Assembly: GCA_030536565.1 (NCBI GenBank)
Contig: JAUNPT010000031.1
Location: 9,365 to 16,314 of the forward strand
Origin: Eubacteriales bacterium
Lineage (GTDB): Bacteria; Bacillota; Clostridia; Lachnospirales; Lachnospiraceae
Reading direction: 5' to 3'
DNA: 6,950 nt
Shown: one piece after another, positions 1 to 6,946 of the stretch
Numbering within the stretch: position 1 is the stretch's first letter
How the letters are laid out: every line of letters starts with the position of its first letter
Translations under genes and position numbers: made by a program
The notes under the pieces: generated by a model
What the model was told of the DNA's origin: nothing
The model's database searches: none
What the model saw: the letters and a program-made list of their open reading frames with translations, nothing else

Positions 1-13
1 ACTTATAGGGGTA

Positions 14-1567
14 CTACGCCTCAAATACATACAAATCTGTACCTGCCTTTTCAAGAATAATCTCATGTGCCAGTATCTTAAACCCTGCTTTTTTAGCATA
101 CTGCTCCGCCATTTCCCTGTTATGTGTATATAATATTATTCTCCCATCAGCGGTCAGGTTAGATAATGCTTTAGTAAAAAATTTCTGATAAAGCTGTGAT
201 ATTTCCGTTTTATCCTTATTCCCTGTTTCATATGGCATATATGTAAATATTTCATCAAAAAGATAGCTGTGCTCAAACTCAAAATAATCCTTGTTTATAT
301 AATGGATAATCTGGCCAGCCGCCTCAGTGTTAACTCTGGCTCCTTCAATTGCTTCGCCATATATATCTATACCATATGAAGTATTCGCTTTTACTGCCTT
401 CTGCCTTTCAATAAGCATTGTACCTGTTCCACAGAACGGATCCAGAACTCTTGCATCCTCTTTCATATATTCCTTAGACAATTCCACCAGCAATGCGGCA
501 TTTTCCGGTTTAATGCTTGCTGCAACACTTTTCTTTCTGTAATCAAACCTATTATCCTTACAGGTATACAGCTTAACCATACAGTTAAATTTTCCTGACT
601 TTGTCTCAATCAGCCTGATTTCTATTTCGTAATTTGACTTATTATTAATTAATTTATTATTTGTTAATTTCTCAATTTCATAAGACATTTTTTTAACAAA
701 TGTACTTTTTGCCCCTAAATCCATATTAGATTTTAATTCAAGCCTAAAATAAAATGGCATGTCCTTTGTGCAGCTGTGTCTGGCTCTTAAAAACTCAATT
801 ATGGAAGATTCAGCAACTCTTTTTGCGGCCAAAGATGCATTCATTGGCAGCCCTGTCATTCCCTTTACCTGATACAGCATTTCATGAAAAGTCCTTAATG
901 CCATCAGCTGTCTGATTTTATCTGTATGTATCAATACCCCTGCTGAAAATAGTTTAATATTCCCGTCCTCAACGGTTGTATTTAACAGCTCTGCAGCCTG
1001 GCTGGCAATAGCTGCCACATGACGCCTGTTTGTTAGCAGTACCACATCTGACATAACAGCCTCTCCGGTAAATTCGTGCTTCTTCAGCCCCTGCATAGAA
1101 ATAATCAATGAATCAAGCACATGCAATTCTTCCCTTATGTGCTTAATATCAGTATCACTTATATCCGCAGATGACAGCTCCTCTTTTCTTTTAATAAGTC
1201 TATTAATATATGGCCTGTAATCATAATTTCCTAACGCATTCAGATATGCGCTTTTTACAAAAAGCTGCTGCTCCTGTATGTATGCTCTGTAAAGTGCCGC
1301 CATAACCGCTGCACCACTGCAGTCTGACAGTTTATCAGCATCGGCCATATCCGATATATCTCCGAGCAGTAATGCAGCATTTTTCCTTGTTTTAGGGTCA
1401 GTGCTTTCAAGAAATCCCACAACTAATCCAAGTCTTCCAGTAAACGCATTCATAAAATACTGTCTTGGGCCATCTTCTTTAATAAGTGCCCTAAGCTGGC
1501 TTAGAGCTTGTCTTACCTGTTCTTTATTCTCTATGTTTTCAATTAAATTATTAATTTCTATATTCAA
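14..1567 (-). CDS. HEAT-repeat/THUMP-like class I SAM-dependent methyltransferase (putative RNA methylase)
   Basis: This 517-residue protein probably transfers a methyl group from S-adenosylmethionine to an RNA base; the substrate cannot be named. Residues 40-130 look like HEAT-type helical repeats. Residues 170-345 resemble the THUMP-like region that precedes the catalytic domain in TRM11/UPF0020-type RNA methylases, ending in an 'R-F-x-Y-R' stretch near 340. The Rossmann methyltransferase domain follows: motif I is VLDPFCGTGTM (374-384) and the acidic SAM-ribose position is in YGIDIYGEAI (398-407). Motif IV reads Y-M-P-Y (443-446) instead of the usual (N/D)-P-P-(Y/F), so the catalytic chemistry may differ. 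The start is TTG: a TGA stop lies directly upstream in frame, an AAGAGG ribosome site sits 9 nt before it, and the next in-frame Met is residue 39. It overlaps the stop of the upstream membrane protein gene by 4 nt, so the two are probably translationally coupled. Methyltransferase fold is confident; substrate is unknown. Confidence 0.85.
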   Translation of the reverse strand: MNIEINNLIENIENKEQVRQALSQLRALIKEDGPRQYFMNAFTGRLGLVVGFLESTDPKTRKNAALLLGDISDMADADKLSDCSGAAVMAALYRAYIQEQQLFVKSAYLNALGNYDYRPYINRLIKRKEELSSADISDTDIKHIREELHVLDSLIISMQGLKKHEFTGEAVMSDVVLLTNRRHVAAIASQAAELLNTTVEDGNIKLFSAGVLIHTDKIRQLMALRTFHEMLYQVKGMTGLPMNASLAAKRVAESSIIEFLRARHSCTKDMPFYFRLELKSNMDLGAKSTFVKKMSYEIEKLTNNKLINNKSNYEIEIRLIETKSGKFNCMVKLYTCKDNRFDYRKKSVAASIKPENAALLVELSKEYMKEDARVLDPFCGTGTMLIERQKAVKANTSYGIDIYGEAIEGARVNTEAAGQIIHYINKDYFEFEHSYLFDEIFTYMPYETGNKDKTEISQLYQKFFTKALSNLTADGRIILYTHNREMAEQYAKKAGFKILAHEIILEKAGTDLYVFEA

Positions 1568-2313
1568 TCAGCATTTCCTCTTCTTATCTTATTCTTAATA
1601 ATCTCTTTCAATTCTGAAAATTCATCTGTATGCTTCATATCAACAGCCTCCGGATTTCGTTTTAAGATTCTCATAACTCTCTTAAACTTCTTTAAATCAT
1701 CCTCTGCAAGAGCAGCAAACATACCGATTTTTTCTGAAATAACCCTAAGCTGCTCGTTTTTGCGGCTCCATTTTTCCAAAGTATCCTTTAAATCCATGGC
1801 CTCATTAAATGACTGCGTAAAGTCAACTACAAACAATACAGTTATTACAAATGCAGCTGCTTCTGTAATCTTTGCCGGAACAAGACGAATAAGATACTCC
1901 ACAGGTACATTTATAAAATTAACCAGAAGAACTGAACCGATTCCCCAGCCAAGAGAAACTCCCAGACAAATATGCCCCTTGAGATTAAATTTTTTGTGGC
2001 TGTAATCCCAATATCTTACACCAAACATTTTTTCCATGCAGTATCCTGTACAAAACTCTAAAGCAGATGCAAAAACCATGCCAAAAACAAACGTCAGTGA
2101 GATACTGAAACGTACAGGAATAGTAGAAAATAAAATAATAATAGCTCCTGAACCATAAATAGGCAGCAGTGGCCCATGTAAAAAACCCCTGTTAATCCAA
2201 TGTCCTTTCCTGACAGATACATAACAGCACTCCCATATCCACCCAATAAAACAATAAGTAAAGAAAATCATAAGCCATTGCGTTAATGTATACATACCAA
2301 TATCTGCCTTCAT
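1564..2313 (-). CDS. Putative ABC transporter permease, PF06541 (CmpB-like) membrane protein
   Basis: A 249-residue integral membrane protein of the family usually labelled 'putative ABC transporter permease' (PF06541). The recognisable family blocks are FIGWIWE (22-28), NRGFLHGPLLPIYGSG (41-56), the ALEF...YWDYS block (84-105) and NLKGHICLGVSLGWG (110-124). About five hydrophobic segments are visible, near residues 11-28, 48-66, 70-90, 116-135 and 150-166. A charged helical tail (about 170-249) follows and is probably cytoplasmic. The biochemical role of the family is not established; no ABC ATPase gene is next to it, so transport is not supported by context. ATG start, with GGAGG 11 nt upstream. 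The gene has its own extended -10 promoter in the 75-bp gap upstream, and its TGA stop overlaps the TTG start of the methyltransferase gene, so the two probably form one unit. Confidence 0.85.
   Translation of the reverse strand: MKADIGMYTLTQWLMIFFTYCFIGWIWECCYVSVRKGHWINRGFLHGPLLPIYGSGAIIILFSTIPVRFSISLTFVFGMVFASALEFCTGYCMEKMFGVRYWDYSHKKFNLKGHICLGVSLGWGIGSVLLVNFINVPVEYLIRLVPAKITEAAAFVITVLFVVDFTQSFNEAMDLKDTLEKWSRKNEQLRVISEKIGMFAALAEDDLKKFKRVMRILKRNPEAVDMKHTDEFSELKEIIKNKIRRGNAD
1577..1582 (-). promoter_or_regulatory. Ribosome binding site deciding the TTG start of the methyltransferase gene
   Basis: AAGAGG on the minus strand, 9 nt before the TTG at 1567-1565. An ATG inside this interval (1575-1573) opens a frame that stops after seven codons, so it is not the start. 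The site lies inside the 3' end of the upstream gene, as is common for overlapping operon genes. Confidence 0.65.
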
Positions 2314-2324
2314 GCTGATTCAAT

Positions 2325-2329
2325 CCTCC
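2325..2329 (-). promoter_or_regulatory. Ribosome binding site of the PF06541 membrane protein gene
   Basis: GGAGG on the minus strand, 11 nt before the ATG at 2313. The spacing is slightly long, but no other in-frame start with a ribosome site is seen nearby: the next in-frame Met is residue 7 and has none. Confidence 0.55.
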
Positions 2330-2356
2330 AAATGCTTCCTCTTATAAACGAGCTCT

Positions 2357-2365
2357 ATTATAACA
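2357..2365 (-). promoter_or_regulatory. Extended -10 promoter for the membrane protein/methyltransferase pair
   Basis: The minus strand reads TGTTATAAT, a perfect TATAAT hexamer preceded by the TG dinucleotide of an extended -10 element. Only a weak T-rich -35 (TTTTTC, 2385-2380) sits 17 bp upstream, which fits an extended -10 promoter that does not need a strong -35. The predicted transcription start is around 2350, giving a leader of about 36 nt before the ATG at 2313. It lies in the largest intergenic gap of the window, just after the LytTR gene. Confidence 0.6.
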
Positions 2366-2388
2366 CGAACTAAAATAAAGAAAAAGTT

Positions 2389-3123
2389 TTATATTTCCCC
2401 TTCATGCTTAAACCGCAGACAAACCTCTTTTTTTCTGCTGTTACTTACATTAAGCCTTTCACCATTTTTAAGTACAATCTGATTTCCCTTGTCCAGGCCT
2501 TCAACATATTTATAATTTACCAAAAATGACTGATGTATATAAAAAAACTCACAATCCTTTAATCTTTCATATACTTCCTTTAGTTTACCATAAAACATAA
2601 CATTTTCATTAATAGTATGCATCACCAGCTGCCTGTTCATGCTCTCAAAATAAATAATGTTACCTGTTTCCTCCCGCCTTGTAATCCTATCCTTTACATA
2701 GAGGAAAAATGCATTGTCATTCTCAACTAAATCCATAGCTCTGCATACTGTATTTACCAGTCTTTTCTCATTAATAGGCTTTATAAGAAAATGCAGAGGC
2801 TTCGATTCAAATAGTTCCATTGTATAAACCCCAGACATAGACATATATACAAGCTGCAGCTGGTTCATATTCTTAGTTTTCCGAATATACCCTCCAATCT
2901 GCAAGCCGCTCATATCTCCCAGATTAGTTTCTACAAATGCAATGTCGTATCTGACCGTTTCCATAGCCTTAATAAATGCTTTCCCCGAATAAAAACAATC
3001 TATCCACAGTTCATTATATTCCTGACCGCCATAACCGGCACATCTTTTAATAACTTCAGAAATATATGCACAGTTTTCACGGCTGACATCACATATGCTT
3101 ATATTTATTCTTTTGCAGTTCAT
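2389..3123 (-). CDS. LytTR-family response regulator with degenerate receiver domain
   Basis: A cytoplasmic DNA-binding regulator of the AgrA/ComE type, 244 residues from the start chosen here. Residues 5-120 are the CheY-like receiver and 139-238 the LytTR DNA-binding domain (I-I-Y-F-E near 156-160, HQSFLVNYKYV at 197-207, LKNGERLNVS at 218-227). The receiver is atypical. The phospho-acceptor position in YDIAFVETNLGDMSG is Glu65 instead of Asp, and the acidic pair is reduced to Asp12 followed by Val-Ser; the conserved Lys (Lys115, in LIKP) and a Ser at the Thr/Ser switch (Ser95) remain. Ordinary phosphorylation is therefore doubtful. No histidine kinase is next to it. The frame stays open to an ATG at 3228, inside the propeller gene, but the receiver begins properly at ATG 3123, after a purine-rich AGGAGGAGAGG. 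An ATG at 3162, 7 nt past the upstream stop, is a less likely start. It probably belongs to the unit with the propeller and GGDEF genes. Confidence 0.85.
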   Translation of the reverse strand: MNCKRINISICDVSRENCAYISEVIKRCAGYGGQEYNELWIDCFYSGKAFIKAMETVRYDIAFVETNLGDMSGLQIGGYIRKTKNMNQLQLVYMSMSGVYTMELFESKPLHFLIKPINEKRLVNTVCRAMDLVENDNAFFLYVKDRITRREETGNIIYFESMNRQLVMHTINENVMFYGKLKEVYERLKDCEFFYIHQSFLVNYKYVEGLDKGNQIVLKNGERLNVSNSRKKEVCLRFKHEGEI

Positions 3124-3137
3124 TCCCCTTGAAACTT

Positions 3138-3148
3138 CCTCTCCTCCT
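3138..3148 (-). promoter_or_regulatory. Ribosome binding site upstream of the LytTR gene, with long spacing
   Basis: AGGAGGAGAGG on the minus strand, 14 nt before the chosen ATG at 3123. This is longer than the usual 5-10 nt. No ATG, GTG or TTG in the right frame lies closer, and the AGGGGA next to the ATG is too close to serve. It supports the 3123 start over 3162 and 3228, both of which lie upstream of this site. Confidence 0.5.
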
Positions 3149-3169
3149 AATATATAAATCATAACACCA

Positions 3170-5179
3170 TTAAACAAGATAACTTTCGTCTGGATATGAA
3201 TACTCGCCTCTATAATTAGATGCTGCATAATGCGGGTATTTTACAGGTGCATATGTATTTTCCTTAATCCCATCACTCTGGGTATAAATATACATCCAGT
3301 GGTAATCCCAGACAACAAGCTCATCTCTTGAATCCCCATACAGGTCTATGGCTTCAACGCACATGACAGGATGCCCGTCATCTGGAAATGTAACAGCCCG
3401 GTTTGCCTCTCCGTCTAATAATCCACCGCGTTTAGAATCCGCATTCAAAAGAATCAAATCTGTTCCGTCACCGTCCCAGTTTACAGGCGTTACCATATTT
3501 CCATTCAGTTCATTCTCATATTCCCATATCGGATTCCCATAACAGTCGTATAAATATACTACTCCCTGATGTCCCCAGAAATTAGTTACCGCAAGCTCAA
3601 AGCCTTTCCTTTCAGGGCAGTAATTTCCAGTACTTATACGCTGTGCATGTCCAATGTCATCATGCTTTACAATATTTCCCTTATAGTCGATAATGTTAAA
3701 TCCCTGAGTGCCTGACACACAGGCAAAATGCCCTTGCTTCTCCCCATACATAAACCTTCCTGAAATAATTTCATCGGTATGGTCTTCGTCAATAGGCACT
3801 GACCAGATAAGCTTTCCGGTATGGTCTAACAAATTATATCCACACAAAAGTTCATCATACCCATCGCCATTAATATCAATTGCATACGGAAAATGTCCCG
3901 TATTCTTATCACTCTTAAACTTCCACATTACCTCAAGCTCACTGTTTAAAGCGTAAACCCGGCAGTAACGGTCTTTTACAAGAATATCGCACGGTCTGTC
4001 CTTTCCAGAGAAATTAGCAATTCTTATTCCATCTGGATTAATTCTGTCAAATGCATAGATGCCTTCATTAACACCAATTATCTTCTCATTGTCATCCTCT
4101 GATGAAACCGGCATCTTAGCTTTTTTCTTTACCTCCCCGGTTCTTCCATCTAAAATCATCACTTCAAAATTTCTTGCAGTAATAACCTCATCAATTCCAT
4201 CACCATCAATGTCATAAACCTGCAGCGGCATATCCGCTGAAATCTGCCCATGCTCGTACTTTGTAGAAGGTTCTCCCTTCTGCCAAAGTATATTCCCCTC
4301 CAAATCAATTGCGGTAAGGCAGCTGATATGTCCATACGCATCTCTATGAACTCTTTTCTGTCCCTGTGCAAGAACTATAAACCAATCCTTGGTTCCTGTC
4401 AGATGTCCGAACCTTACCTGTCTTCCTGTTCCAAAATTCTTTAAATCTATTTTTTTAAGCAGCTTCATATTAGGATGTGTTCTCTGAACTTCCTTATTCT
4501 TTCGTTCTAAAGCTTCCTGTTCTTTTTCTATCTGCCTGACTGTATCATTATCCGCTTCAACCTTAACCCACTGAAACTGTGCTGGAACATTTGCAGTAAC
4601 AGCAACCTTTCCCTTACCTCCAATATCGCCACAATCATATTTAAATATCAGTTCATCATCTATATAACACTCTGCATTACTCCCGCTGCAGATAACCTTC
4701 ATATTATAAAATGTATCTGAATCATAGCTATAATTCTTCTCAACACATATCTTATCCACCTGCTTATGTCTATACTCAAGTCTTGCCTTCCCATTATCAA
4801 GTGAAAATACCCACAGATTCAGGCTGTTTTTACAAAAGAAACCTATTCCGGAATTACCGCTTTTTTTCAGTATGCGGATACGTGCAGACATTATATAGTC
4901 ATGCCAGCAGTCATCACCGGTAATTAACATAGGGTGCGTCTTATGAGGCTTATTATTAATAACTCTCATCTGTTCCATATAATGCTTTCCATCGTCCTCT
5001 GTAATTATCCACGAAGCACCTGAACCATTATATGTATAATTACAGACCTGGTCGCACCAGACACCATGCTTTCCTTCATTGACAACATAATGGTACTCCC
5101 CCATTGCAGTATGACTTCTGTCATATGGAAACTCCCCAATTTCAAAGCTTAAAAAATCCTCATTTAACAAATACCCCAT
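3170..5179 (-). CDS. Cytoplasmic LamG-like plus FG-GAP beta-propeller protein, rhamnogalacturonan-lyase-like
   Basis: A 669-residue protein that probably binds or cleaves a carbohydrate; activity is not proven. Residues 1-210 look like a concanavalin/LamG-type jelly roll (W-H-D-Y near 92-95, a G-I-G-F-F strand at 111-115, YIDDELIF at 172-179). A charged helical linker (about 212-236) leads into a beta-propeller (about 238-640) with repeated FG-GAP-type calcium loops: DIDGDGIDE (323-331), DINGDGYDE (435-443), NWDGDGTD (567-574) and the variant DLYGDSRDE (612-620). The blocks GHAQRISTGNY (510-520), NFWGHQGVVYLYD (533-545) and FPDDGHP (598-604) recall polysaccharide-lyase propellers related to PL11 rhamnogalacturonan lyases. 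There is no signal peptide or membrane segment, and it has 16 cysteines, so a cytoplasmic location is likely. ATG start with AAGGAGG 8 nt upstream. It lies 35 bp after the GGDEF gene and 46 bp before the LytTR start. The fold is fairly sure; the enzyme class is a guess from resemblance. Confidence 0.8.
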   Translation of the reverse strand: MGYLLNEDFLSFEIGEFPYDRSHTAMGEYHYVVNEGKHGVWCDQVCNYTYNGSGASWIITEDDGKHYMEQMRVINNKPHKTHPMLITGDDCWHDYIMSARIRILKKSGNSGIGFFCKNSLNLWVFSLDNGKARLEYRHKQVDKICVEKNYSYDSDTFYNMKVICSGSNAECYIDDELIFKYDCGDIGGKGKVAVTANVPAQFQWVKVEADNDTVRQIEKEQEALERKNKEVQRTHPNMKLLKKIDLKNFGTGRQVRFGHLTGTKDWFIVLAQGQKRVHRDAYGHISCLTAIDLEGNILWQKGEPSTKYEHGQISADMPLQVYDIDGDGIDEVITARNFEVMILDGRTGEVKKKAKMPVSSEDDNEKIIGVNEGIYAFDRINPDGIRIANFSGKDRPCDILVKDRYCRVYALNSELEVMWKFKSDKNTGHFPYAIDINGDGYDELLCGYNLLDHTGKLIWSVPIDEDHTDEIISGRFMYGEKQGHFACVSGTQGFNIIDYKGNIVKHDDIGHAQRISTGNYCPERKGFELAVTNFWGHQGVVYLYDCYGNPIWEYENELNGNMVTPVNWDGDGTDLILLNADSKRGGLLDGEANRAVTFPDDGHPVMCVEAIDLYGDSRDELVVWDYHWMYIYTQSDGIKENTYAPVKYPHYAASNYRGEYSYPDESYLV

Positions 5180-5187
5180 CCTTATAT

Positions 5188-5194
5188 CCTCCTT
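5188..5194 (-). promoter_or_regulatory. Strong ribosome binding site of the propeller protein gene
   Basis: AAGGAGG on the minus strand, 8 nt before the ATG at 5179. It is the closest match to the consensus in the window, which suggests efficient translation. It fixes the N-terminus at MGYLL and so supports the absence of a signal peptide. Confidence 0.8.
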
Positions 5195-5214
5195 GTTGTA
5201 TAAAAAGCTTCTGC

Positions 5215-6936
5215 TTATTGATTACTTTTAAATGTTCTTTTATATTCATACATTCTCTGGTCAGCAAGGCCGTAAACCATCGCCGACTCTTTGTCAGTCC
5301 CCTTTTTTTCCCCTGTAATCTCTGTACTTTGTGCATATCCATACGATGTGCTGTATATAAATCTTCCTTCTTTCTTATTAGCATCAGCCATTTTTTCAAA
5401 CAGCTCCTCAATATACCTTCTGTAATCAAAACCAGCCAGTCCCTCAACTATAACAGTAAATTCATCTCCGCCCATTCGTCCTACGATTCCAACTCCATCA
5501 AAGGTCTCCTTTAAAAGCTTTGCAAAGCCTTCAATCAGACTGTCTCCAGTCTGATGTCCCTGTGTGTCATTAATACCTTTTAAACCATTTAAATCAAGAT
5601 TAATAATGCCATAATCCATATGCTTAGATGTAAGACTTTTTAAAAACTGTTCACAGAATCTTCTATTATAAATCTGTGTAAGCTCATCAGTATATGCCAT
5701 TCTATACAGCACTGCTTTTTCTGTTTCTATTTTTGTTCTCTGGGCAATCTGCATCGCAAACGCCATAATTAATGTAAATATATATATCAATGCCCCTACC
5801 GCCGCAAATCCTTTAAATCTTGTTATATTAATACCAAGATATTTCATCAATGCGTAAATTATGTACTCTGTAAAAATACATAATACCATTATAATTGTGC
5901 CAGTAAGAATTGCTTTACTCGAAGTATCTCCCTTTTTCGCATTTTTGATTAAAAGCGCAAGAACATATATAATCTCAACCGCAATCAGCACATGCATATA
6001 TGGAAGTGTCGTTGGGAAATGAACCCTGCCTGAAATCTGCAGGCCGCACACCACTACATCTGCCAGAAGCTGGATTATTAATATACCATAATAAAACCGT
6101 TTCATTCTCCTGCTTCCAGTATTCTCCATGTAATTTTTAAAATATAAAAACATTGGAACAGCAAAAAAATATAACGCAATATACTCATATATTGAGCTCA
6201 TGTAAATTGAAACATCAAACATACACACATAGCCATAATAGCACAGACTCCATACTCCAATTAAGGTTGAACTGCAGCCTGCAAAAAACAGCTCCAGAAA
6301 TTTTAATTCCCTGATACTCGCAATTATCGTAATTATCATGACGCATGAACCAAGCATAATAATAAAAACACTCACAGTAAATGGTATTTTACCGCTGACA
6401 AGTTCATATTGATACATATAATTCCCATTAAAAATATACATATCATCAAATGCCGAGAAAGAACTGCTTTCTGTTGCCATAAAAGTTACTGCCACTATTT
6501 TCCCATTGTCTGATGGTTCAATATTAACTGAATGCCTTCCACTGCCAACCATTTTATTGGCCTCATAAAGCTCCTGTCCATATGAATATCTTGTTCTGCC
6601 ATTAATGCTTACCTGAACCACTGCATTATGGGTATATAATCTTATTACGGGTTCATCTATTACTGCACTAAGGTTATGCGGAAGCCTGTTTGTAATTGTT
6701 ACATATTCTCCCTTATTTAATGCTCTTGGCAGCTTAAATTTACTTATATCTACATCATTATATTCTTTGCCTTCATAATAGACTGACCAACCCTGATTGT
6801 AATCTATTTTCCATCTGTCAGATTCCAAATCATGGTCAGAATGCAGGTATACCTTAGAAATCAAAGCAGCAATCACAAAAATAACTGTTATACTTAATAA
6901 AACTCTGAAATAATATTTCAACCTATTTTTATCCAT
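5215..6936 (-). CDS. Membrane diguanylate cyclase: extracytoplasmic sensor, seven-helix core, GGDEF domain
   Basis: A 573-residue sensor enzyme expected to make cyclic di-GMP from two GTP at the inner face of the membrane. Segment 8-30 is a membrane anchor. Residues 31-185 form an extracytoplasmic beta-rich region resembling the jelly-roll input domains of 7TMR-DISM receptors, which often sense carbohydrates. About seven hydrophobic helices follow, near 186-207, 213-234, 245-266, 281-299, 312-331, 341-362 and 375-397, and a short helical connector leads to the GGDEF domain (about 412-570). The catalytic signs are intact: DELTQIYNRR (417-426), Asp448/Asn450 in LDLNGLKGIND, and GGDEF itself (489-493). 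The inhibitory RxxD I-site is missing; the equivalent residues read DGVG (480-483). No EAL or HD-GYP domain is present. ATG start, with GAGG 10 nt upstream at the window edge. It is the first gene of the visible run and is followed after 35 bp by the propeller gene, so a shared transcript is likely. Confidence 0.9.
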   Translation of the reverse strand: MDKNRLKYYFRVLLSITVIFVIAALISKVYLHSDHDLESDRWKIDYNQGWSVYYEGKEYNDVDISKFKLPRALNKGEYVTITNRLPHNLSAVIDEPVIRLYTHNAVVQVSINGRTRYSYGQELYEANKMVGSGRHSVNIEPSDNGKIVAVTFMATESSSFSAFDDMYIFNGNYMYQYELVSGKIPFTVSVFIIMLGSCVMIITIIASIRELKFLELFFAGCSSTLIGVWSLCYYGYVCMFDVSIYMSSIYEYIALYFFAVPMFLYFKNYMENTGSRRMKRFYYGILIIQLLADVVVCGLQISGRVHFPTTLPYMHVLIAVEIIYVLALLIKNAKKGDTSSKAILTGTIIMVLCIFTEYIIYALMKYLGINITRFKGFAAVGALIYIFTLIMAFAMQIAQRTKIETEKAVLYRMAYTDELTQIYNRRFCEQFLKSLTSKHMDYGIINLDLNGLKGINDTQGHQTGDSLIEGFAKLLKETFDGVGIVGRMGGDEFTVIVEGLAGFDYRRYIEELFEKMADANKKEGRFIYSTSYGYAQSTEITGEKKGTDKESAMVYGLADQRMYEYKRTFKSNQ

Positions 6937-6946
6937 AGTTTATAAA

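Noticed and set aside
630..675. Very AT-rich tract with TTAATTAATTTATTATT-like repetition in the methyltransferase gene
   Set aside because: It encodes an Asn/Lys/Leu-rich stretch within a continuous reading frame; the repetition follows from AAT, AAA and TTA codons and is not a separate element.
4159..4371. A 70-codon minus-strand open frame inside the propeller gene
   Set aside because: It lies wholly within the propeller domain coding region in another frame, with no ribosome site or domain of its own noted.
5202..5217. Small stem AAGC-AGAA-GCTT followed by Ts after the GGDEF gene stop, as a possible terminator
   Set aside because: The stem is only 4 bp with two G-C pairs, and the strong ribosome site of the next gene follows at once. 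It is too weak to call a terminator.
5160..5447. A 95-codon open frame on the minus strand crossing the end of the GGDEF gene
   Set aside because: It is a shifted frame within the well-supported GGDEF coding region, has no recognisable domain and overlaps the start of the propeller gene.
5104..5514. A 136-codon open frame on the plus strand opposite the GGDEF and propeller genes
   Set aside because: It is antisense to conserved coding sequence, and its low-complexity, Ser/Phe/Ile-rich product looks like a reverse-strand shadow.
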